Source of the DNA: DATAXV01 sp036272915
Lineage (GTDB): Bacteria > Chloroflexota > Dormibacteria > Dormibacterales > Dormibacteraceae
Reading direction: 5' to 3'
DNA length: 22,406 nucleotides
NCBI GenBank assembly: GCA_036272915.1
Contig: DATAXV010000105.1
Span: forward strand, 1-22,406
The notes beneath the pieces were generated by a model. The model was not told the DNA's origin and did no database searches. It saw nothing but the letters and a program-made list of their open reading frames with translations. Each line of letters begins with the position of its first letter. Position 1 is the first letter of the stretch. Positions 1 to 6,742 of the stretch are shown piece by piece. Made by a program: the position numbers and the translations under genes.

Positions 1-895
1 GAGCAAGAGCCTGGGCGCCCGTGATCACAGTCGAGCAGGCTTGGAGTAGAACGAGACGCAGGGGCGCAGGCATCCGCCAGGCTCGGCCCCCGTAGATAAG
101 CCCGACGACACCGTCCCCGATGGAGGCCAGCGAGAAGAGGACGCCAGAGAAGGCCGCTATGTGGGCGGCGAGGGCAAGCGCTGGAACGGCGACGGCGCCC
201 ATGCCGCCAGCCACGCCAACCACGAGATTTGCCCCGATCAGCGTCCGAGATCCGGGCGTCGCCAGGGCGCGAGGGCGCCAGCCGCGGTTCGGCGCGCTTG
301 ACCGCCAGCGCCGCGACGCTGGAGCCGACGCGAACAGGGCAGCGGAACCGGCAGCGAGGATCGCTGCCATCAGCACCGCCACGGCTGGACTTGACAGAAG
401 CACCAGGCCCGACACGATCAGCGGCCCCAGGACCACGGTGACCGTGAACATCAGGGCAAGAAGGGCGTAGGCGCTGGTGCGCAGTTCCGGCTCTTCGACA
501 AGGGAGGGCCAGAGGACACGCATGCTGGTGAAGGTCGCTGGAATCGCCGCCCCCGCCAACAGCGCCAGGGCATCCTGTACGGGCGCAGCTGCGCCGTGTG
601 TAGCAGCAAGCACGAGCAGGATCAAGGCGGCGGCGCAGACGGGCCCTGTGCTCAGCAGGACCGGGGGCTGGCCCCAACGGTCGATGAGACGCCCCTGAAC
701 GGTGATCCCCACCGCATTTCCCGCCGCGAGCGCGCCAGCCACCTCGCCCGCTTCGCCGAGAGAGCCGGTGGCCGCCCGTACCAGCAAGAGGACAGCCAGG
801 TCGAGGATGCCGATCGGTAGTGCGCCAGCGAAGGTAGCGAGGAGCAGGCGCGGGACACCAGGTATCCGCAGAAGCCGGACGTACGGATGTTGCAT
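1..895 (-). CDS. MFS transporter, C-terminus cut by window edge
   Basis: Reading from 895 towards position 1, the frame stays open for 298 codons and leaves the window without a stop, so the C-terminus is missing. The protein starts MQHPYVRLLRIPGVPRLL and continues as a series of hydrophobic helices (for example LATFAGALPIGILDLAVLLL and VLLSTGPVCAAALILLVLAA). The loop QGRLIDRWGQPP after the second or third helix resembles the cytoplasmic MFS loop GxLaDRxG. This supports an inner-membrane major facilitator superfamily permease; the substrate cannot be read. The ATG is preceded on the minus strand by GAGGTG at good spacing, which supports this start. A gap of 155 nt separates it from the co-directional GNAT gene upstream. 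Family call is firm, subfamily unknown. Confidence 0.8.
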   Translation of the reverse strand, partial: MQHPYVRLLRIPGVPRLLLATFAGALPIGILDLAVLLLVRAATGSLGEAGEVAGALAAGNAVGITVQGRLIDRWGQPPVLLSTGPVCAAALILLVLAATHGAAAPVQDALALLAGAAIPATFTSMRVLWPSLVEEPELRTSAYALLALMFTVTVVLGPLIVSGLVLLSSPAVAVLMAAILAAGSAALFASAPASRRWRSSAPNRGWRPRALATPGSRTLIGANLVVGVAGGMGAVAVPALALAAHIAAFSGVLFSLASIGDGVVGLIYGGRAWRMPAPLRLVLLQACSTVITGAQALA

Positions 896-1050
896 AGGCC
901 CACCTCGAAGTAGGGCCCCACCCAACGTCCCTAAGAGTTGACGGTATTTAGCGCGTGATCGCGGGCCGGGGGCAGCATGCGACAGGAGCGACTATACGAC
1001 CCCCGAATCGGAGTGCCAGAGCTCTTCAGATGGTCCCGATAAGAGATTGC

Positions 1051-1992
1051 TTACGCGAGCTCTTCGGCGAAGTCACGTGAAAGCGCGTAGTGGACCGGCT
1101 GGAAGCCATGGCCTCTCCAAAACGCGTCGCTAAGGAGATTGGCGGAGTTCCAGCCCACGGCCAGGTTGCGGCAATCTCGCCGGTGCGCCCACTCCTCCAC
1201 CCGAGCCAGGATCGCGCCCCCGATACCCTGGGACCGGAACCGCTGTGTCGTGCCGGCAGATGACACGATGGCGGTGCTCTCGTACAGCTGGTCCTGCTCG
1301 ACCGCCATCATCCCCACGAGGTGGCCCTCGATCTCGGCGACCCAGATGGCGGCTGCATCATTCGCCATCCACCCGTGGACCTCCCGAGCGGCGTCGCTTC
1401 GGCTCAGATTGCTGCGCCCGAGCACCGGAGATGTCGCATGGAATTCCACCAGCTCCACACTCAGATCCACCAGCTGGTCGAGATCCTCCGGATGCGCAGG
1501 TCGCACAGGCAGGGCCAGCGGTCGAGCCCGCGGCGTTGAGGGTATCGGCCGCAGTCCCTTGATCTGGCCCACACCAAACCCGAGCTCGAACCAGGCAGCG
1601 ACGGACTCCGCCGCATCGACCGCTACTTCGATGTGGTGGCGGGACTGACGGAGCCCAACCAGCCGATCGGCAACCGCTGCATAGAGGAGGCGGTAGGTTG
1701 CCCGGATATGCGGAGCCTCAGCGTGATGCTCCCAGAGCCGTGCCCAAGCCCTGGGGCCGATGCAGAGAAACCCGACCAGCCGACCGGCATGCATCGCCGC
1801 CACACCGGGATCGCTGCCGCCCATTCGGGCCATGACCTCCAGGGTTCGACCACGGTCGAGGAAGGGGGCTGGAACGACCGCGCCGTGCTCCTGCATGCGC
1901 CGATACTCGCCCGACAGCAAGCTCGCCGCCTGCTCCAGAAAGCGCTCCTCGAACGGAACCACGTCGATCTTCGGCGTTCGCTGGCTGGCCAT
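1051..1992 (-). CDS. Tandem GNAT-family N-acetyltransferase
   Basis: The 313-residue protein is about twice the size of a single GNAT domain. The N-terminal half (residues about 10-150) looks like a degenerate GNAT fold, including the stretch HAGRLVGFLCIGPRAW. The C-terminal half (about 170-310) carries a clear acetyl-CoA pyrophosphate loop, RFRSQGIGGAIL, which fits the Q/R-x-x-G-x-G/A motif. It is followed by the typical N-x-N and GF elements (WNSANLLSDAFWRGHGF). It probably transfers an acetyl group to an amine on a small molecule or peptide; the substrate is unknown. A GGAGG lies only about 3 nt before the ATG at 1992, so the start is plausible but not optimal. The gene shares orientation with the MFS gene downstream. 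A second, truncated GNAT relative lies at 6101-6583. Confidence 0.85.
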   Translation of the reverse strand: MASQRTPKIDVVPFEERFLEQAASLLSGEYRRMQEHGAVVPAPFLDRGRTLEVMARMGGSDPGVAAMHAGRLVGFLCIGPRAWARLWEHHAEAPHIRATYRLLYAAVADRLVGLRQSRHHIEVAVDAAESVAAWFELGFGVGQIKGLRPIPSTPRARPLALPVRPAHPEDLDQLVDLSVELVEFHATSPVLGRSNLSRSDAAREVHGWMANDAAAIWVAEIEGHLVGMMAVEQDQLYESTAIVSSAGTTQRFRSQGIGGAILARVEEWAHRRDCRNLAVGWNSANLLSDAFWRGHGFQPVHYALSRDFAEELA

Positions 1993-2132
1993 ATCCCTCC
2001 GACTCCAGGGTCACCTTGTGGTCGAGCGCCGATCAATGCACGCACCGCGCGAGTGCCGTCGGGCTCAGCATAGTCAGCGCCGGACTCGGGCGCGCCAGGA
2101 GCCGCCGGTCATCGGGAGCAGGCCGTGCGTGC

Positions 2133-3157
2133 TTAGAGGGCGGCGGCGGCGAGGCGGGCCATCTGGCCGGCCAGGTCCTCGCGGGAGTCGTCGTAGCGGA
2201 GCAGGGTGGCGAGGTCTTTGTGGCGGCTGAAGCGCTGGGCGGCGCGGACGTTGCCCCCCGAGAGATCCAGCACTGTGGTGATGGCCGAGTGCCGTATCCC
2301 GTGCGGCCGGACCTCGACGCCGGCGGCGCGGCCGCGAGCCCGGACCATGCGGTAGATCGACGTCGTCGTCAGCCGCGATCCCTTGCCGGCCCGGTCAAGG
2401 TTGGTGAAGAGGGGCCCCGGCTCTGAGCCCCGCCGGCCGATCCAGCTGCGCAGGGCGGCCAGGGACTCGGGAGGCAGCGTTTCCCACTCGCGTCCACTTC
2501 GGCGCTTGCCGAGAACGGCGAGGCGGCCGCGCTCCTCATCCAGGTGCTCGAGGTCGAGGCTGACCACCTCGCCGCGGCGGAGGCCGAGGTCCCAGAGCAG
2601 TCGGATGATGGCCCGATCCCGCGCCGCCTTGGCCCCGTCCCCCCCGATCGCCTCCAGCAGCCGGCGCACCGCCCCGATCCCGGGCCACTGGTGTCGCGGT
2701 AGGTCTCGAGGGCCTCGCCCGGCACCTCGAGCGACCAGCTGACGGCGCCGAGCAGGCGGGCCAGCTTGATCAGCGCTCGCAGCGCGGCCAGCCGGCGGTT
2801 GACGGTGGCCGCAGAGCGGCCCTGAGCGCGGAGCTGGGCGAGATGGTCGAGGACGAGGCCATTGGCGGGACCGGCGCCGAGGCTTAGAAGCCGTCTCAGC
2901 GCCTCGGCGCTCTCGGCGTCGGTGACCAGGCGGGCGGGGCGGTCGAGCTGGAGGGCCCAGGCGGCGAAGGCGCGGAGGTCGGCTTCATAGGCGGCGCGGG
3001 TGTTGGGCCGGCGGCCGGCGAGGAAGCGCTGGATGAGGCGGTCGACCTGGTCGCCGTCGGCGGGTTGGCCGGCCGGGATTGTGAGGGTTCCGGGGGCGGG
3101 GAGGAGGGGGGCCTCAGCGAGGGGATCCACGTCGTTATATGAGTACCATAATTCCAA
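2133..3157 (-). pseudogene. Tyrosine recombinase/integrase, 1-nt frameshift
   Basis: Two overlapping minus-strand frames make up one phage-type integrase. The upstream frame encodes the N-terminal SAM-like core-binding domain (QVDRLIQRFLAGRRPNTR... through AATVNRRLAALRALIKLARL). The downstream frame encodes the full catalytic domain with LRRGE (Arg), GKRRSGR (beta-hairpin Lys), HGIRH (His and Arg), SRHKD (His) and LLRYD (Tyr nucleophile). The frames join at YRDTSGPG|IGAVRRLLEA if one G is restored to the GGG run at 2682-2684 or 2679-2681. The corrected gene would be 342 codons including the stop, a normal length. The start is uncertain: TTG at 3157 or GTG at 3130. All catalytic residues remain, so this is either a very recent inactivation or a homopolymer sequencing error. 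It lies at one edge of an AT-richer block. Confidence 0.85.
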
Positions 3158-3170
3158 TTTGCGTACTCAT
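3139..3170. repeat. 8-bp inverted repeat at the integrase start
   Basis: ATGAGTAC (3139-3146) and GTACTCAT (3163-3170) form perfect inverted arms around a 16-nt AT-rich spacer, overlapping the 5' end of the integrase gene. Arms this short can be an operator or part of a recombinase arm or core site. A recombinase core usually has a shorter spacer of 6-8 nt, so an operator is at least as likely. Confidence 0.5.
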
Positions 3171-3203
3171 CCGTAGGCGTCGACGAAGCTCGAGTAGGAA
3201 GGA

Positions 3204-3827
3204 TCAGCCACTGCCAGCGGCGCCGACCGGCGGGTCGATGCGCCGGAAGGAGGCGGCGTTCCCGTGAAGCGCATCGACCTGGGCAAGAGGTCGGGCCTCG
3301 TCGCCGTCAGCAAGCCGCAGGCCGGCGGACGAGCACAGATGACAGATCAGCGCATCGGTGATGTCGAGGAGCCACTCCGTGTATGGAGTGTCCTCGCCCA
3401 TGCTGGCCAGGAGCCATGTCCGCAGCGAGAACACCCCGTGATGGTGATCGCCCAGCGGCTCATCGGAGGTTAGCGCCGCGACCCCCGCCGCCCGCCGCCT
3501 GAGCTCCATGCGGTGATCCGGTCCCAACTCAGCCATCAGCTTCCGCGCCTCTTCCACGTACCAGAGCGAGCCGGCTACCACCTGCGCCAATTCCCCACGA
3601 CCCTGCATCCTTGTCAGAAGGTCCCTGGGGACCAACGAATGCCACAACTCCGACCGGGCATGGATGCCGAGGACGGCGAAGGTACGGACGAGATGGGTCC
3701 CCACCGTGCCCAATGCCATGCCGAGCCGCCTGGCAATCAAGCGGTTCGTCTCTCCGACCATCACCCCCTCGACCACCTGGGCCTGGACTTCTGTCAACAC
3801 CCGGGTGCTTGCTAGATCCCGCGCCAT
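3204..3827 (-). CDS. Regulator with N-terminal LuxR/GerE-type HTH
   Basis: The 207-residue protein begins with a GerE/LuxR-type helix-turn-helix at about residues 10-62 (LTEVQAQVVEGVMVGETNRL, then IARRLGMALGTVGTHLVRTF and LGIHARSEL). This is the LTxxExxVxxL...IAxxLxxSxxTVxxHxxxIxxKL pattern in degenerate form. LuxR HTH domains normally sit at the C-terminus behind a sensor; here the HTH is first, followed by about 140 residues that I do not recognise, rich in His, Trp and Arg. ATG at 3827 is preferred over GTG at 3830 because GGAGG lies 5 nt before the ATG but only 2 nt before the GTG. It is divergent from the secreted-protein gene at 4096, with several dyads between them that could be its targets. 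Confidence 0.7.
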   Translation of the reverse strand: MARDLASTRVLTEVQAQVVEGVMVGETNRLIARRLGMALGTVGTHLVRTFAVLGIHARSELWHSLVPRDLLTRMQGRGELAQVVAGSLWYVEEARKLMAELGPDHRMELRRRAAGVAALTSDEPLGDHHHGVFSLRTWLLASMGEDTPYTEWLLDITDALICHLCSSAGLRLADGDEARPLAQVDALHGNAASFRRIDPPVGAAGSG

Positions 3828-3929
3828 CACGTCCTCCCTTAGCGTAAACCCCCGCTCTACAGAGCCCCCGTTTTCCGGTTAAACCTTTTACCCCGAGCGC
3901 AACCTTACTACTTTCTCCACTCAGGCAGA

Positions 3930-3949
3930 TGTCAATTAAATAATGGACA
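3930..3949. promoter_or_regulatory. Operator-like palindrome TGTCnATTAnnTAATnGACA
   Basis: Sixteen of 20 positions are symmetric (TGTC-A-ATTA / TAAT-G-GACA). It lies in the AT-rich gap between the LuxR-HTH gene and the divergent secreted-protein gene. A related dyad with the same TTAAATA core occurs 96 bp to the right. Confidence 0.5.
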
Positions 3950-3972
3950 TTCGTAAGTAACATCAGACGACT

Positions 3973-3987
3973 GACTGCCATGCAGTC
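3973..3987. promoter_or_regulatory. Perfect inverted repeat GACTGC-cat-GCAGTC
   Basis: Six-bp perfect arms with a 3-nt centre lie between the two TTAAATA-core dyads. An 8-bp palindrome, ACAGCTGT, follows at 3993-4000. The cluster suggests a multi-site control region, although each element alone is short. Confidence 0.35.
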
Positions 3988-4025
3988 TATGGACAGCTGT
4001 AACTTGAATGACAAAGGTAGACGAA

Positions 4026-4045
4026 TGACAGTTAAATAGCTGACG
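4026..4045. promoter_or_regulatory. Second TTAAATA-core dyad
   Basis: The sequence is symmetric at CAG-n-TA-nn-TA-n-CTG and shares TTAAATA and the flanking TGnCA with the dyad at 3930-3949. Centre-to-centre spacing is 96 bp, close to nine helical turns. It lies just upstream of the predicted -35 of the gene at 4096. Confidence 0.4.
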
Positions 4046-4059
4046 ATCAACTGCTCGAC

Positions 4060-4088
4060 TTTACGATCCAAAGCTTGTGGCATACGCT
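4060..4088 (+). promoter_or_regulatory. Candidate leaderless promoter for the secreted protein
   Basis: TTTACG (4060-4065), a 17-nt spacer and TACGCT (4083-4088) form a promoter-like pair. The -10 ends 7 nt before the ATG at 4096. There is no Shine-Dalgarno, so transcription would start at or near the A of the start codon. Confidence 0.4.
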
Positions 4089-4095
4089 CGCGGCT

Positions 4096-4545
4096 ATGAA
4101 CGGATCTAAACGACACCTCGAGCGTCTCTCTCTGACCATCACGACTGTCTTTGCGGTCTTGCTTGGCATGGTGGGGATCTTGCTTCCCACGTCGGCCTTT
4201 GCGGATACCGCTAGCTCGCACTTGACGGGTGCGGCCGTTCATACAACGGTTAGCCCTGATGCGCCTAGCTGTAGCGGCCACTACTCGTTCTCGGTGAGCG
4301 GAGGTAGCGTCAAATTTGCACTAACCGATATGAGTGGATTAATGGCCCCATATGAATATGGGCTAGCTAGCGTCACGATCGGGAACGATTTATTCGGACC
4401 CTACAACGTATCGGCCTACTCAGGGGCAAATTTCACGATAGATGGTGCTCCGCTTCCGAACGATGCATACCTAGTTGTATATGAAGAACTCTCACCCGGC
4501 AATAACCAAATCTTCTGTACCTCCGACTTCTACATCCCGACGTAG
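4096..4545 (+). CDS. Small secreted protein of unknown function
   Basis: The 149-residue product starts with a clear Sec signal peptide. A basic N-region (MNGSKRHLERL) precedes a hydrophobic core (TTVFAVLLGMVGILLP) and an AFA|DT cleavage site. The mature part is about 110 residues, rich in Ser, Gly and Tyr, with two cysteines (SCSGHYSF and FCTSDF) that could form one disulfide bridging its ends. I recognise no family; the composition suggests a small beta-sandwich-like exported protein. ATG 4096 is chosen over an in-frame TTG at 4075 because the signal peptide and the putative -10 fit it. Base composition is visibly more AT-rich than the surrounding genes, which suggests horizontal transfer. 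A perfect-stem hairpin follows 30 nt after the stop. Confidence 0.7.
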   Translation: MNGSKRHLERLSLTITTVFAVLLGMVGILLPTSAFADTASSHLTGAAVHTTVSPDAPSCSGHYSFSVSGGSVKFALTDMSGLMAPYEYGLASVTIGNDLFGPYNVSAYSGANFTIDGAPLPNDAYLVVYEELSPGNNQIFCTSDFYIPT

Positions 4546-4575
4546 GCAGCGGGCTGTCCCAGCCATGAGCTGACA

Positions 4576-4612
4576 CCGGGAGCGTAGCGGGCCGTCCTCG
4601 CTACGCTCCCGG
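4576..4612 (+). terminator. 13-bp perfect stem-loop terminator
   Basis: CCGGGAGCGTAGC (4576-4588) pairs perfectly with GCTACGCTCCCGG (4600-4612) around an 11-nt loop, 30 nt after the secreted-protein stop. The T-run after it is weak (CTTGAATA), so it may act as a transcript-end stabiliser or a terminator with a poor U-tract. Confidence 0.65.
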
Positions 4613-4770
4613 CTTGAATACGAAGGGGGCGGGCGACAGGGCGGAAGGCCCCGGGAGCGACGGGCGAGTGGCCTTCCCCGTAGGACGATCCTTTGAATGC
4701 GCGATCCAAGTCTCGAGTCCCGTGATACGATCACGCGGAAGGCTTGGTCTATTGTCGTGAGGTATCGGAC

Positions 4771-5391
4771 TTGACTACACAAGAAACCGGCGGTAGGAGT
4801 GGAGACTACTATGTCCCTCCTGAGTTCTCCCCTTTGGGCCTATCCGTGTCGATGGGCTGGATAGATCATTGGTTCGAGTCGTTTAATGGGCTCGTCGGAA
4901 AGCCGGCGACAGGGCTAGTGTTCTCGTATGTGGGGAGTGATGACTCGCAGCGGGCATGGATCGAAACCGAATTGCGCTCCTCGCCATCAGCAGAGCCACG
5001 CAGCGTAGGACTGGCAGTGCTGGGGATGCTCATCAATGGACTCGCACCAGGCGACGCTCAGAGCAATATCGCCGCGTGTGTGGATGATCTAAAGACCATG
5101 AAGCCTGAAGAGATTAATTGGTCGAGCGTAGCCTGGACCTTTAAGGAATCCGCCCTCGCGGGAAGGATCTTCCGCTATTGTGGTTGCTGGGCTGGATTTG
5201 CTGTAATCGATTCATCACGGCTTGTACTAGTCGCATCGACCGATGCGATCAGCCCTGATGAAGTTGAACTCATAGAGTTGAAGTCGGAAGTGCCCGAATG
5301 GAGCTTTGAGTCTAGTCATTCTATCCAGGATCTGCGGATGTATCGTTCGCAAAAGCCAGCGCTCAAACCTTTTCTGATGCCCTCGAAGTAG
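4771..5391 (+). CDS. Hypothetical protein (orphan, about 206 aa)
   Basis: I do not recognise this protein. It is a soluble-looking alpha/beta protein with no signal peptide or membrane helix. It begins near DYYVPPEFSPLGLSVSMGW and contains a Cys pair (RYCGCWAGFAVIDSSRLVLV) in a predicted strand. The motif WIDHWFESFNGLVGKPATG and later acidic segments could suggest a barrier- or immunity-type protein, but this is speculation. The start is TTG at 4771 because GTGAGG lies 8 nt upstream; TTG at 4744 is an in-frame alternative. The gene shares the AT-richer composition of the secreted-protein gene before it, and the two may be cargo of the same acquired block. It ends convergently with the minus-strand mini-operon at 5428. 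Confidence 0.6.
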   Translation: MTTQETGGRSGDYYVPPEFSPLGLSVSMGWIDHWFESFNGLVGKPATGLVFSYVGSDDSQRAWIETELRSSPSAEPRSVGLAVLGMLINGLAPGDAQSNIAACVDDLKTMKPEEINWSSVAWTFKESALAGRIFRYCGCWAGFAVIDSSRLVLVASTDAISPDEVELIELKSEVPEWSFESSHSIQDLRMYRSQKPALKPFLMPSK

Positions 5392-5427
5392 CCGTCGACA
5401 TATTAGGAGCCGATCGCCGCAGATTGG

Positions 5428-5762
5428 TCATTCGGCGTCGCGCTGCCGTCGCTCGAGGTCGTCGACCCGCTCGCGAAGGCTGGCCAGGTCTGCCTCCAGC
5501 TCAGAGCGCAGGTCATCGAGGTCGGAGGAGGTGACCCTGGAGTAGGGAGTGTCCAGGTCGTCAACCCGAGAATCGAGCTGCTCCAGCCTGTTTTCGACAT
5601 CGCCGAGCCGCCAGTCGTGGCCCTGAAGGCCGGCGCGGAAGACGGGCGTGCTCGGCTCGGGTCGGAGCGGGAGCCGGGGGCACCGAAGACCCAGCGAAGG
5701 AGCAGGACGAGGAGCACGAGAGCGACGGCGAAGACGATCAGGCCGGTCAGGAAGGTGGGCAT
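5428..5762 (-). pseudogene. Small TM plus coiled-coil protein, frameshifted
   Basis: The ATG at 5762 opens a frame with one strong membrane helix (MPTFLTGLIVFAVALVLLVL followed by LLRWVFGAPG). About 30 codons in, that frame becomes low-complexity. The frame shifted by one base then carries an excellent heptad-rich coiled coil: DVENRLEQLDSRVDDLD, then SDLDDLRSELEADLASLRER and VDDLERRQRDAE, ending at TGA 5428-5430. Restoring one base in the G5 run at 5676-5680 joins them into a 112-codon gene. This looks like a single-pass membrane protein with a cytoplasmic coiled coil. Its Shine-Dalgarno, AGGAGG, lies inside the last codons of the gene at 5765, only 2 nt separate the genes, and translational coupling is likely. 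The function is unknown. Confidence 0.65.
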
Positions 5763-5764
5763 GG

Positions 5765-5994
5765 TCAGGTCCTCCTACGGTGGGGGCTGACGAGGAGGCT
5801 CAGCTGGTCCTGGTGGCGCTCGCGATAGGCGCGTTGCTGATGGGCACGGTTGAGGTAGCGGCGCCGGGCCTGGTCCGACGGGAGCCGCTCTCCGCAACCA
5901 CAAGCGCAGAGCGGCCCCGGCAGTCCCAGAGCGGGCGGAACGAGGGGCGGAACGAGGGGCGGAACGAGGGGCGGACGATTTCCGGGTCGTCCAT
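5765..5994 (-). pseudogene. Small Zn-ribbon-like protein, probable frameshift
   Basis: The minus-strand C-terminal part reads CACGCGERLPSDQARRR, then YLNRAHQQRAYRERHQ, and stops at 5765. It resembles small Zn-ribbon proteins of the type CxCG-x-L...RYCSxACRQRAYR, but two ligand positions differ (YL for YC, AH for AC). In this frame no good start is visible for about 120 codons. An adjacent frame offers ATG at 5994 with GGAAGG just upstream (MDDPEIVRP then repeated RPSF units). One missing base in the C4 run at 5915-5918 would join the two into a 77-codon gene. If so, this is another homopolymer frameshift. It is the first gene of a pair with the TM/coiled-coil gene. It overlaps no other well-supported gene. 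Confidence 0.45.
5933..5977. repeat. 12-bp tandem repeat, three and a half copies
   Basis: GGGCGGAACGAG is repeated exactly at 5933-5944, 5945-5956 and 5957-5968, followed by a partial degenerate copy to 5977. The unit is a multiple of three. On the minus strand it reads as repeated RPSF in the frame starting at 5994, so copy-number change would not alter the frame. Confidence 0.85.
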
Positions 5995-6100
5995 GGGCCC
6001 TTCCGGGCCTCTCCGTGGAATACCCAGTCGCTGGAGTCCGGCGTGGGCGGATGTGGGACGCCTTCGTGGCTGGAGCTCCGGCACTGTCCCTGGCTACCGC

Positions 6101-6583
6101 ATGAACATGATCGACGGGATCCCCGACCACGCCACCCTTGCCCGGTTGGCGCCGGCGTCGCGTCTGCTCGGCACGTCAGCCGCGGCCCTCCTCGGTCAGT
6201 ACCGGGATCTCGATGGTGCGGGCTGGGCGGTGCGGACCGCGGTTGCGCTGACCGCCCGTCGCAGTGTGGCCGCCTTCTCGTACATCTCCCTCGCCCCTCA
6301 GCCCGCCGGTTTCGGCTGGCAACAGCTCACCGCGACCATGCCGGGCCACCGCCGGCGAGGATTGTCCCGGCACCTGAAGTCGCGACTGCTCGTGCGCATC
6401 GTCGAGGATCGGCCTGACATCGAGCGCTTGCTCACCCTCAACAACGCCGCCCGCCGCGGGATCCTGGCGCTCAACCGGCTGCTCGGCTTTCGCGCCACCG
6501 AGCGGGGTCGCCAGTGGCGTTTGAGCGTTGACGCCCTCGACCTTGCGGCCGCAGCCGGCCTCAGGCTGGATGGGCAAGAATAG
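6101..6583 (+). pseudogene. GNAT acetyltransferase C-terminal fragment
   Basis: The 160-residue stretch matches the second domain of a tandem-GNAT protein. It has MNMIDGIPDHATLARLAP, a degenerate acetyl-CoA loop (HRRRGLSRHLKSRLL) and a clear C-terminal N-x-N/GF element (LTLNNAARRGI... LNRLLGFRATERG). The residues just upstream in frame (GTVPGYR) also look family-like, yet no Shine-Dalgarno or upstream first domain is present. This suggests a 5'-truncated remnant rather than a short complete gene, although ATG 6101 would give an open frame. The usual Q/R-x-x-G-x-G/A loop lacks its third glycine (RRGLSR), another sign of decay. It follows the tandem repeat region. Confidence 0.6.
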
Positions 6584-6742
6584 GAATCAGCCCGCTCGAA
6601 GCGAAGAAGACCTCTAAGCCGGCCGATTCGGCTACCCCGGCGAGGGGCCTTCCTGCACCGTTGGCGGGCACGAGGCCCGAACCGGATTTGGGCGGAGGAA
6701 GGCCAGATCTTTCGGGCCAGGTTCCAGGAGGGAGGTCGAGGG

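Noticed and set aside
1993..2132. tRNA or att site downstream of the integrase
   Set aside because: The gap shows no cloverleaf or CCA-ending gene and no direct repeat with the other side of the block.
3529..4281. A 250-codon minus-strand frame across the dyad region
   Set aside because: It overlaps the LuxR-HTH gene in another frame and runs antisense to the signal peptide of the secreted protein. It crosses the AT-rich gap only by chance.
5933..5977. CRISPR-like repeat
   Set aside because: The 12-bp units are directly adjacent with no spacers, and no cas gene is present. It is a simple tandem repeat.
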